From Mariaggregatimicrobium sp964498785 (lineage in GTDB: Bacteria > Zhuqueibacterota > Zhuqueibacteria > Thermofontimicrobiales > Thiofontviventaceae): 64,000 bases of DNA. Below, piece after piece: positions 55,969 to 64,000 of the stretch (the stretch's first letter is position 1; every line of letters begins with the position of its first letter). The notes beneath the pieces were generated by a model, which had not been told where the DNA came from, did not search any database, and worked only from the letters and a program-made list of their open reading frames with translations. The stretch spans positions 1-64,000 of the forward strand of contig CAZCJL010000015.1 in NCBI GenBank assembly GCA_964498785.1, in the 5' to 3' direction. Both the position numbers and the translations under genes were made by a program.

Positions 55969-56877
55969 TTATTTTACGTCGCGGGTTTTATTTATTCTGA
56001 TACCATACTCTTTTGAAGAAACTGCCGGAAAATCAGATGCCGGAACATCTTTAATGCGCACAATGAGCCAGTTATTTCGTTTGGCATAATCGGCAATACT
56101 TTCCGCCTGATCCGGGGCAATGTGTTCATCCGGATTGACGATCATTTTCAAGCCAGCGCTGTGTTCAATCATTTCTTTGTCTCCCCTGCTGTTGCCGGCA
56201 ACCAATAATGGCGCATCCTGCACAAACGTTTCGATGGCTTCCTTTTTACCGTGATCCTGTGGTACCGGATGGACAATTTCATCAGAGATAATGCCGTTCC
56301 GAATCACTGATTTGATCCCAACGATGTGAGTAATGGGAATCTGAAATGCCTTACTTAAAAACTGTTGATACATTCCCTCTGGCGACGCCGTGACAATCCA
56401 AATCTCGAAATCATTTTTCTTCAGCAGACCAATTAGCTCGCGCATCGGCTCAAAAATTTTATTTGAATAATACTCTTTGAAACAAGCTTCGCCCATATCG
56501 CGGTAATCCTGCAGCGACATCCCGGCAATGTAGTGAACACGGTTTTGAACATACGGAATGGAAACATTGGATTGCTGCTTCATTATCTCAATCAGCGCAG
56601 GCCGGCGCTCCGGATGCTCTTTTGCATACAGGTACATGCACTCATCCGCGAGGTAATGCGGCGTTTGCCCCAATACTGTGCCATCTCCATCAAATACAGC
56701 GATCTTTCTGCCTGTTGCATCTTCTGCCTCAATCAGAAAAGCCTGCAGTTGCGCGTTTGCCTGATCAGAAAAACCGGAGATTTCATAGTAGACGACGTCA
56801 GTTTGTGAACAACTAATAAACAGCAATAAAAACAGAAATAAATAAACCCGAAATCTGGAAATGTTAATTTGATTCAT
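55969..56877 (-). CDS. HAD phosphatase, lipoprotein (phosphorylcholine-phosphatase-like)
   Basis: This 302-residue HAD enzyme has a lipoprotein signal (hydrophobic 12-22, Cys in LFISCS), then motif I FDGDGTVLG (about 64-72), motif II VTASPEG near 164, and motif III-IV GNSRGDKEM near 229. Length and C1-type cap resemble phosphorylcholine/phosphoserine phosphatases. The true start is the ATG at 56875-56877 with GAGGA upstream; a TTG one codon earlier is less likely. It precedes glpT by 18 bases. With the phosphodiesterase it could release phosphate from head groups at the envelope. Confidence 0.75.
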   Translation of the reverse strand: MNQINISRFRVYLFLFLLLFISCSQTDVVYYEISGFSDQANAQLQAFLIEAEDATGRKIAVFDGDGTVLGQTPHYLADECMYLYAKEHPERRPALIEIMKQQSNVSIPYVQNRVHYIAGMSLQDYRDMGEACFKEYYSNKIFEPMRELIGLLKKNDFEIWIVTASPEGMYQQFLSKAFQIPITHIVGIKSVIRNGIISDEIVHPVPQDHGKKEAIETFVQDAPLLVAGNSRGDKEMIEHSAGLKMIVNPDEHIAPDQAESIADYAKRNNWLIVRIKDVPASDFPAVSSKEYGIRINKTRDVK

Positions 56878-57548
56878 CAATAAATCCTCACCTATATAAA
56901 TTTATGGAAAAATTTTTTTATCCAGAAGTAATGCTGTTGTTCTATGCATCAGTGAAACAATATCAGAAGAATGCTTTGTTATTGAAGGAGATTCAAAAGA
57001 TTTCATTGACATTCATAATTAATTGGTGAAAAAATTGATTGGCCGGTTAATATAGTTATTCAGATATGTAAATGTCTATACATTTAAACATCTAATAATA
57101 TAACAAAAATTTCCAATTTGTCAAGTAATTTTTTTCGCAACACGAATGAGTTAAATTCCTAAGTTCAACATTTACTTTCTTATCCTGCATTATTCACAAA
57201 ACGTGCCATAGAAGCACAGAAGTCACAGAGAAACAATAACTTGTGTGCACATTACTTTTCAAACTGAGTTAAGAAAAATTCGAGTTACTATTTTTTGCGT
57301 AACGTTTGAAAATAATAACTCTGTGTACTCTGATTCTCTGTGGCTATGACTTTTTCAGGTTATAAAACAGTTATTTTTTTCTGTATTTGCATAACTTTTT
57401 CCGTAATGGACGTTACATCTTTTTACTTAATATAATAGCATTCAGTTGCGATAAAATATCGCTTGACTTTATACTTATTTTCAAGTAGATTGCATTGTCG
57501 TTATTATTATAACGTTTTTTTATTATAAAAAGAAAGTGTGGTGCCACC
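56878..57548. other. Intergenic region with full dispersed repeat
   Basis: About 670 bp between divergent genes. Apart from dispersed-repeat copy C (57185-57361) I see AT-rich DNA that should hold the promoters for the phosphatase operon and the VWA gene. No gene is supported. Confidence 0.5.
57185..57361 (-). repeat. Dispersed intergenic repeat, full copy C (inverted)
   Basis: The reverse strand here (AACCTGAAAAAGTCATAGCC through GTGAATAATGCAG) matches copy A at 606-783 over about 177 bp with roughly ten differences. Copies at opposite ends of the window and in opposite orientation show that the family is dispersed. Confidence 0.85.
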
Positions 57549-60500
57549 TTGAAAACTTCCTTTATAAACAGGGTGTGTTTGATTGCACTAATATTGCTCA
57601 TTTCAACAACCTTCGTATCTTCTTTTTCCAATGCCCAGGAAAATAAGCTGCTCATTTGTATCAATAATGTTTCGACACAAGGTGAATTCTTTTTACGTGG
57701 CTTAACTCCCAATTTCCCCTATCCGGTTATGGCCACAATTTCCATTTTGGACAGCGTTAATCGTGATAATGTTGTTGGGCTCGCGGATACATTGATATGG
57801 CTTGGGCCAAACGATACAACTGAAATCGGCGTTCCGGTCAACGAAATTTGGCAGCCTTTAAAAGAATATCATGAGCAAGACCCGCTATATCCGGCTGATT
57901 CGGATATCTATAATCAGACACCTGAACCATTATTTACAGAAATCCGGGAAACAGCGTCTTTCCCAACAAGCACGATGCTGGTTATGGACGCCAGTTTTAG
58001 CATGACAAGCTCTATCACAGAAGCGAAAGTCGCAGTAGATCAGTTTATTCAGGGAATACGATCTGTCGACCGGGCCGGCGTTATCGTGTTTAATAATGAA
58101 ATTCAAGCCTATCAGGAGATGACAAATGATAGGGATGTGCTGGCAAACGTTGTTTCTTCCGCCCGGGCAATGGGAACCACCGCTTTGTACGATGCATTAA
58201 TGCTGGCCATTGAAGGGACCAGATCAGAACAAAGCAGGCGAGCCATCATCGTCTATGCCGATGGCGAGGACAATGCCTCACAGCCTCAACATACGGCGCG
58301 AGCTGTCATTGACAGTGCGCGTGCGGCAAACATTCCTATTTTCACCATTGCTTTCGGAGATCTTGCTGATACAGATACATTAAAATATATGGCGTTAAAG
58401 ACCGGCGGTCTTTTCTTTAAAACGTGTCCCGATCTCGCTATTTGCGACATATATGATCAGTTACGAAAAATTATCCAAAATTTTTATGTGATGGCGCATT
58501 CAACGCCAGATCCGGTGTATAATATTACCTGGCGAACGATTGACGTCACACTCAATGATGCCGGCTTTGATTGGCAGGGAATCGGATATTATTTTGTTGG
58601 CGGCAGGCCGCCATTGGAAGCCACTGATGTTGCCGTCGGATTAACGTCGATTACCGACTCTACGATAATTGTCGAGGATGATACCCTCAATGCAGTTCAA
58701 CCCGGCGAGCTCTTTCAAAATCAATTAACAGTTACAAATTCAGGTGAAAATAGCGCCGATTCCGTCACCTTGATCCACCAGTTACCGGATTCGGTCAGTT
58801 ATCAAAATGCGTCAGTTCCGCCGGATGTTATCAATTCAAATAGCCTGATTTGGTATTATGCTGATTTCCAGAGCGGACGGCAGGAAAACATTGCCATAAC
58901 TGTCAGGGTAAATGAAAATCTCCCTGCCGAATTAACCGAACTGTCAAGCCACGCACGCATCATCGTTCCGAATGATAATTTTGCACCAAATAACGAAGCC
59001 GCAGACACAGTGCGCGTCCTTTACCCGCCGCCAGTCCCGAAAAAATATGATGTGGAAATTCAGCAGACCGCCCTGACAGACACAACGTTGGACGTCGACG
59101 GGACAATATTTCAGGCTGTGGTTGAAGGCGATAGTTTCAGCTATTCCATAAATTTGATCAATAACGGTCCCGGAACTGCCTACAACCTGCTGCTATGGGA
59201 TCTGCCACCGGATTCAATCTCAATTCTGACTATTGATTTTCCACCAACAGCACACACAGCGGATACACTTTTCTGGCAGTTCGATTCACTGTTAGCAGGT
59301 GATTCAGCTATGATCACGATTAATGCAGTCGTTACTGATTCATTGCCGTTATCTCCATTCCCGCTTGTCAACAGAATTACAGTCGTAGCGGAAGACGATA
59401 CAGCTTTAGAAAACAATACATCAAATCTCACAGTGTATGGATTGAAAAAGAAATCCGAACCTGGTGAAATGTTACAGCTTGATCTGCTGCTTTCTTCAAT
59501 TACAGACACCAGTATTTTTACCGATTCAGATACTGTGAATGCAGTACAACCGGGTAACGATTATCAATATTTAATTCAGATACGCAATCCCGGACTGGCG
59601 ACAGCAGATTCAACGAATCTGAAATTAGTATTACCGGATTCCGTCCGAATAACGAATTTCCCATCACCTCCGCAGGAAGTGATAAATGAATCTCCTGTGT
59701 GGAAATTCGATACTTTTGCGCCCGATCAATTCATCGAAATCACACTCGATGTTCACCTCGCAGCAAAGATTCCGGCGGACATGACAACACTGGTGTGCAA
59801 AGCAAATCTGATTGGGTATGATAGAGACTCGTTAGTGATTTATGATGCAGCCGATACAGTGGCTGTCATTGGAACCGAACCGAAACCACCCGGGAATTAT
59901 GATTTGGAAATCACACAAACAACTGACACCGATACATCCATCGAAATCGGTGGTGAAATTTTTCCGGCGGTCGAAGCAGGAGATGAATACACATATTCAA
60001 TCGTGGTTAAAAATTCTGGACCCGGGACAGCTTATGATTTTACTATCTGGGATATCCTGCCGGATTCTGTCACTATCACTGATTATAGTATTCCGTATAT
60101 CAACCAGATTGGCGACACCCTTTTCTGGCGATTTGATTCACTTGTGAGCGGCGATTCTCTCGAGATAACTATCACGTTTACCGTGACTGATTCATTGCCC
60201 GCCACTCCCTATCCATTAATAAATGAAATCGGAATTCGGGCAGAAAATGATATAAATCCTGATAACAGCCATAATCAAGACATTGTATATGGCATCATCA
60301 GGGAAAAATTTATTCCCACAGATTGGGATCCGCGCATTGAGGCGATTCCGGATATTGCAGATATTGGCGACCAGATTCGGGTTCGCGTGCTTCTTCCTGT
60401 TCCTGTTAAAACCTGGGATATATGGATAAATATGCCCACCGGTCAAATCGATTCTTCTTATGCAGATGATTTTATCAGAATTACTCAACCTGCAATCGGC

Positions 60501-60926
60501 GACTGGACGACGATTGAGCCTGAATTTCAAATCACACAAATGTACACACGGAAAAACCAGGAGCAACTCATTTTTGAATTGCACGCGACTGATTATTACG
60601 ATCAATCCAAATCCAGTAGTGCGCCTGTAACAGTCATGAGTGAAGGATTCTTCACCATTGATCGGAATGTATTTATTCCGGGGGAAGATAATGATGTGGA
60701 AATTAAATTTAAATTAACTGTCGATGCCGATGTCCGACTGGATATTCACGACATCACCGGGACGAAAATCACCCGAATTACCGAAGCAAATTTCAAAGCA
60801 GGCTGGAATGCGGTAACATGGAACGGACTGACTGAGAATGGGCAACGTGTCGGTAGTGGTTTTTATATAATTACCATGCGTTCCGGAAATTTTCATGCCT
60901 GGAAAAAATTGATGATAGTACGATGA
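57549..60926 (+). CDS. Secreted VWA/DUF11-repeat protein with FlgD-like C-terminal domain
   Basis: This 1125-residue protein has a signal peptide (1-28, cut near SNAQ) and a VWA domain (about 141-310) with an intact MIDAS start LVMDASFSM (Asp147). Four DUF11-like Ig repeats of about 140 residues follow (about 357-920; compare SINLINNGPGTAYNLLLWD with SIVVKNSGPGTAYDFTIWD). It ends with a FlgD/type IX-like sorting domain (about 1030-1125; GWNAVTWNGLTENGQRVGSG). It is likely a surface adhesin or a large export cargo. The start is TTG without a strong ribosome site; no in-frame ATG precedes the signal. It overlaps the next gene by four bases. Confidence 0.75.
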   Translation: MKTSFINRVCLIALILLISTTFVSSFSNAQENKLLICINNVSTQGEFFLRGLTPNFPYPVMATISILDSVNRDNVVGLADTLIWLGPNDTTEIGVPVNEIWQPLKEYHEQDPLYPADSDIYNQTPEPLFTEIRETASFPTSTMLVMDASFSMTSSITEAKVAVDQFIQGIRSVDRAGVIVFNNEIQAYQEMTNDRDVLANVVSSARAMGTTALYDALMLAIEGTRSEQSRRAIIVYADGEDNASQPQHTARAVIDSARAANIPIFTIAFGDLADTDTLKYMALKTGGLFFKTCPDLAICDIYDQLRKIIQNFYVMAHSTPDPVYNITWRTIDVTLNDAGFDWQGIGYYFVGGRPPLEATDVAVGLTSITDSTIIVEDDTLNAVQPGELFQNQLTVTNSGENSADSVTLIHQLPDSVSYQNASVPPDVINSNSLIWYYADFQSGRQENIAITVRVNENLPAELTELSSHARIIVPNDNFAPNNEAADTVRVLYPPPVPKKYDVEIQQTALTDTTLDVDGTIFQAVVEGDSFSYSINLINNGPGTAYNLLLWDLPPDSISILTIDFPPTAHTADTLFWQFDSLLAGDSAMITINAVVTDSLPLSPFPLVNRITVVAEDDTALENNTSNLTVYGLKKKSEPGEMLQLDLLLSSITDTSIFTDSDTVNAVQPGNDYQYLIQIRNPGLATADSTNLKLVLPDSVRITNFPSPPQEVINESPVWKFDTFAPDQFIEITLDVHLAAKIPADMTTLVCKANLIGYDRDSLVIYDAADTVAVIGTEPKPPGNYDLEITQTTDTDTSIEIGGEIFPAVEAGDEYTYSIVVKNSGPGTAYDFTIWDILPDSVTITDYSIPYINQIGDTLFWRFDSLVSGDSLEITITFTVTDSLPATPYPLINEIGIRAENDINPDNSHNQDIVYGIIREKFIPTDWDPRIEAIPDIADIGDQIRVRVLLPVPVKTWDIWINMPTGQIDSSYADDFIRITQPAIGDWTTIEPEFQITQMYTRKNQEQLIFELHATDYYDQSKSSSAPVTVMSEGFFTIDRNVFIPGEDNDVEIKFKLTVDADVRLDIHDITGTKITRITEANFKAGWNAVTWNGLTENGQRVGSGFYIITMRSGNFHAWKKLMIVR

Positions 60927-63853
60927 ATAAAATTATAATTGATAAATCACGTTTAGCGACCTTGCTTCCTGTTCTTTTGGGAGTCGCCGTTCTTGTTCTG
61001 CTTCTCTCCGTACTGCCACAGGACGGGAATGCTCAAATCCGTGCGGGTTCAGGTTATCTGAAAATGCTGCATGGTGCACGGGATGTAGGAATGCAAGGCA
61101 CGCTCTCAGGAGCGCTCGATCATACTTACTCGTTTTACGCCAATCCCGCAGCCACAGGATTTATGCGGGAATGGCAGTGGTCTGCCACTTACACCAACTG
61201 GATTTCCGATGTCTACAATGCCTCATTTTTGGTTGCCGGTAAACTTTCAACACCCTGGAGCAGGAAAACACGGATTGGCCTTGGGGTAAATTATCTCGGT
61301 ATTCCTGAATTTAATAATACCGATGATCAGGCGACAATGGTTTCCGGAAATAATTTATTAGTGACAGCCTCCATCGGGCAGCCACTTAACATTATTACCC
61401 GGCATCTGTCCATTGGCGCAAATGTAAAATTCTTTCAGAGCAAATTAGCGGGCTATGAAACCCGATCAGCAATATTTGACGCCGGAGCGTTGCTGCGCTC
61501 CCCCCGAATTGCCCTGTTCCGGCCATTTTTCGATTACCTTATCTTTTCCACCGGAATTTCAATAACAAACATGGGTAAACCGGTTACATTCATTTCAGAA
61601 GAAACGCCTCTCCCCCGAACCATTCGCGGCGGAGCTGCCGTGAATATCGGCGCACATCATGGATTACAATTCAGCATCGGCGCTGATTACCGGGAGATCC
61701 GCGATGAAGACGGATACTTCACCTGCGCCGCGGAAATTTCGTGGCGCCAACTTATTTCACTGCGCACGGGCTATAGTTGGGAAGATAATCTGCTGGGAAA
61801 TTACACATTTGGCGGAAGCATTCGTCTCGATGACCAGATTTTTGACCGGTCAATTGCCGGACAAAATAATGCCCTTCGAATGGATTTGGCAACGATTCAA
61901 AATAACGATTATTTCACCTCGCCATATCACGGGACAATGACGCACCAACCCATCGGGCCGGAACGATTTCAATTAATCGCGCCTGCTTATGACGCGATCA
62001 TTGATACTGATAATGTTATCCTGACCTGGGAATCCACCAATGATCCTGATTTATATGATGATTGCGAGCAATGGATCTGCGTGGATCAGGATAGTTCACG
62101 GCTCGCCAATGTCCTGACGAAACTTTCAAAATCCAGTCATTCATTTCCACACGACGATGCTCAATCTCCGTTACTGGTAAGTCAGGCCATTTCCGGTGAT
62201 TTCTTTCCAATGGAAAATTTGAAAGGCGGCGACTATTTTTGGTGTGTTTACGCGTATGACAAAGACAATCATATTCGGTTTGGAGAAATGAAAAATCGGC
62301 ATATTGCCAAATTTCACATCACCGCGCCTGATCCGAAAGTCATTGCAATTGATTTCAATCACAGTGAGTGGATCACAAAAGATGATTATCAGGGAGTGTT
62401 ATCATTCCGGATTAAAAACGCAGGTGACCGCGTCGCGAAGAATTTTGTATTATCGGTTTCTGATTCACTTCTGATTCATCGGGGAGCAAATACATCCGAG
62501 TTTGCAAATGATGTAAAATCCCTGATTGATGCGCCACTTCAGCCTCTGGCGCCAAGAGAAGAAACAATAATCGATTTGGATTGGCGCACCGATGTGCACG
62601 GATTACATCAAATAAACACGCGTATCGTCAGTTCAAAAGCACAGGATGAAATAATCGATTCGCAGCACAATGAATTTTATACGATCCCCAAAGGCTATTT
62701 CTTAGCAAAAGATACAACCATCGTTCAGGATCAATATCACATTATTTACCAGATTCCCTACATGGGCAAAATATTTTTTGATACCAATGATGCCACGGTG
62801 AAATCCAAATTTATTGATGATTGGGTTATTGAACCACCATTAGCAGTTTTCGCAAGACGGTTAAAAGAAAACAGGGCAATCACCATTTCACTGCAGGGGA
62901 CGATTGATCCGAATTCAAATGAAACCGATCTCACTCTTACGGATCAACGGGCAGCGGCTGTCAGGGATACGCTCATCAAACTTGGCGTTCAGCCGGAACA
63001 GATTAAAATAGATCCGGGAATAAAACTGGAACCACGGAAACGTCCCCGAAATGAGCTCTACGCCAAATGGGCTTATGATGAGAGAAGACGTGTTGACATC
63101 GTCGCTGATGAAGCATCTGAAAGGATCATTTTTAAACCATTGCAAAAAACGTTCATCAGGAAGCAAAATGAGCCGGCGCCATTTACGGCGAATATCACCT
63201 CGTTTCTCAAAATTCAGAATAGTGTCATTTCGCTGACTGAAAATAATGGAAACAGCGCTGAATTAAATGAACCTGTTAATAACAGCAAATTTGCAAAAAT
63301 AATATCGTGGGATCCCGGTAGTAACAACATAGAAAAATGGCTAAATAATGCGGTTGCATACTCGCTGGTCCTGACGGATAGTTTAAACCGAAAGTTTAAG
63401 ACACGGCCCGGGGAAAGCTTTCTCACCAGTCAAATTACAGGGAGTGAGAAACGCTATTTCATCCCAGCGATATTTGAGAGTACAGAGGCATTTTATAAAT
63501 TTTACTGGGATGATCTCATTGCAGCAGTTCCCGATCTTCTCAAAAATCTCGACACGAAAATACATTTTATTGGCCACGGGTGTGCGACAGGTTCAACAGA
63601 AATAAATAACCGACTTTCAAAAAAACGTGCTTCTGATTTTCAGGAAAAATTTAAACGGGATATTGGAAATTTATTCCCGGATTTATCAGATCAAATAGCA
63701 AAGCGTCTGGATCAAACGGAAGGAAAAGGAGAGTATGAACCATTCTCAATTGAAACTGATAAGAGTGAGAAAATATTAATTGGTGACAATGAAACACCGC
63801 TTGGACGAAATTTAAACAGGCGGGTGATGATTCTTTTTTATTCGTCTGAGTAA
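60923..63853 (+). CDS. PorV-like outer-membrane protein fused to OmpA-like domains
   Basis: This 976-residue protein starts with a signal anchor (about 13-38, ending GNAQ). A PorV/PorQ-type beta-barrel part follows to about 330 (SGYLKMLHGARDVGMQGTLSGALD; NPAATGF). Ig/Fn3-like spacers come next, then an OmpA-like domain (about 610-735; IFFDTNDATV, QRAAAVRDTLIKLG, ERRRVDIV) and a second OmpA-like C-terminus (about 875-976; HFIGHGCATGSTEIN, LSKKRASDF, NRRVMILF). PorV-type proteins carry cargo in type IX secretion, and OmpA domains bind peptidoglycan. Overlap with the VWA gene (ATGA) implies that it presents or anchors that protein. Confidence 0.75.
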   Translation: MNKIIIDKSRLATLLPVLLGVAVLVLLLSVLPQDGNAQIRAGSGYLKMLHGARDVGMQGTLSGALDHTYSFYANPAATGFMREWQWSATYTNWISDVYNASFLVAGKLSTPWSRKTRIGLGVNYLGIPEFNNTDDQATMVSGNNLLVTASIGQPLNIITRHLSIGANVKFFQSKLAGYETRSAIFDAGALLRSPRIALFRPFFDYLIFSTGISITNMGKPVTFISEETPLPRTIRGGAAVNIGAHHGLQFSIGADYREIRDEDGYFTCAAEISWRQLISLRTGYSWEDNLLGNYTFGGSIRLDDQIFDRSIAGQNNALRMDLATIQNNDYFTSPYHGTMTHQPIGPERFQLIAPAYDAIIDTDNVILTWESTNDPDLYDDCEQWICVDQDSSRLANVLTKLSKSSHSFPHDDAQSPLLVSQAISGDFFPMENLKGGDYFWCVYAYDKDNHIRFGEMKNRHIAKFHITAPDPKVIAIDFNHSEWITKDDYQGVLSFRIKNAGDRVAKNFVLSVSDSLLIHRGANTSEFANDVKSLIDAPLQPLAPREETIIDLDWRTDVHGLHQINTRIVSSKAQDEIIDSQHNEFYTIPKGYFLAKDTTIVQDQYHIIYQIPYMGKIFFDTNDATVKSKFIDDWVIEPPLAVFARRLKENRAITISLQGTIDPNSNETDLTLTDQRAAAVRDTLIKLGVQPEQIKIDPGIKLEPRKRPRNELYAKWAYDERRRVDIVADEASERIIFKPLQKTFIRKQNEPAPFTANITSFLKIQNSVISLTENNGNSAELNEPVNNSKFAKIISWDPGSNNIEKWLNNAVAYSLVLTDSLNRKFKTRPGESFLTSQITGSEKRYFIPAIFESTEAFYKFYWDDLIAAVPDLLKNLDTKIHFIGHGCATGSTEINNRLSKKRASDFQEKFKRDIGNLFPDLSDQIAKRLDQTEGKGEYEPFSIETDKSEKILIGDNETPLGRNLNRRVMILFYSSE

Positions 63854-64000
63854 CGACTTGATGATACAAAAAATTTGATAGTTCATATTTGGAGTTTATT
63901 TTTTGAATAGTGCTAGAACAAAAACAGCAATGACACAAACGAGAGTTTTCGTTCAAGCACTAATTTCCCACTGGTTTTATATATTGCAACATAGCGTCCA

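Noticed and set aside
1..64000. tRNA, rRNA or prophage genes
   Set aside because: I looked for tRNA arms, rRNA-like stretches and phage structural genes and recognised none. Without a tool, short tRNAs could be missed.

Overview
The window looks like chromosomal DNA of a moderately AT-rich Gram-negative bacterium of the FCB superphylum, most like Calditrichota/KSB1-type lineages. The evidence is a PorV-like outer-membrane protein fused to OmpA-like domains, a very large secreted VWA/DUF11 protein with a FlgD-like, type IX-style C-terminal domain, the TIGR03545/TIGR03546 gene pair, and sugar/lipid genes of ordinary bacterial type. The phylum is an inference from gene content; no rRNA or tRNA gene was recognised.

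Layout. 1-15.3 kb is mostly housekeeping: an AAA ATPase coupled to a tiny membrane protein, the TIGR03546-TIGR03545 pair, a sugar isomerase/epimerase and a DegT aminotransferase, a tandem UspA protein, a membrane GAF-like protein, a TGS GTPase, and a leftward thiamin operon (AIR-synthase-like gene, tenA, thiE, thiL, thiD). The operon is headed by a clear TPP riboswitch with a terminator and a consensus promoter. 15.6-16.9 kb is a wrecked transposon carrying a second small insertion with inverted terminal repeats.

17.4-48.2 kb is a defence island, almost all transcribed leftward. It starts with a type I restriction-modification operon (hsdM, hsdS, hsdR) followed by a DUF3800 protein, a small RelE/barnase-like candidate nuclease, a DUF45 metalloprotease, a dual-specificity phosphatase and a PHP protein. 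Next is a 42-codon peptide gene with a near-perfect ribosome-binding site flanked by CRISPR-repeat-like sequences, then a 954-residue DUF262/HNH/HEPN-like/DUF5655/DUF4268 protein. The island ends with a complete type I-B CRISPR-Cas locus: 101 repeats with 100 spacers, then cas4, cas2, cas1, cas6, cas3, cas5, cas7 and cas8 read from left to right, which is the reverse of transcription. A broken second cas6, N-terminal part only and with an in-frame stop, lies just upstream of cas8. It suggests that the original first gene of the operon was lost and its job taken by the Cas6 between cas3 and cas1. Several spacer pairs record repeated sampling of the same or homologous targets.

48.6-64 kb returns to cell-surface and metabolic genes: a secreted DUF4412-like protein, a glycerol-3-phosphate module (lipoprotein HAD phosphatase, GlpT, GlpD, GntR regulator, lipoprotein glycerophosphodiesterase) that could together consume glycerophosphodiesters, and finally the translationally coupled VWA/DUF11 and PorV-OmpA pair. 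A dispersed intergenic repeat of about 178 bp occurs at both ends of the window, with partial copies between.
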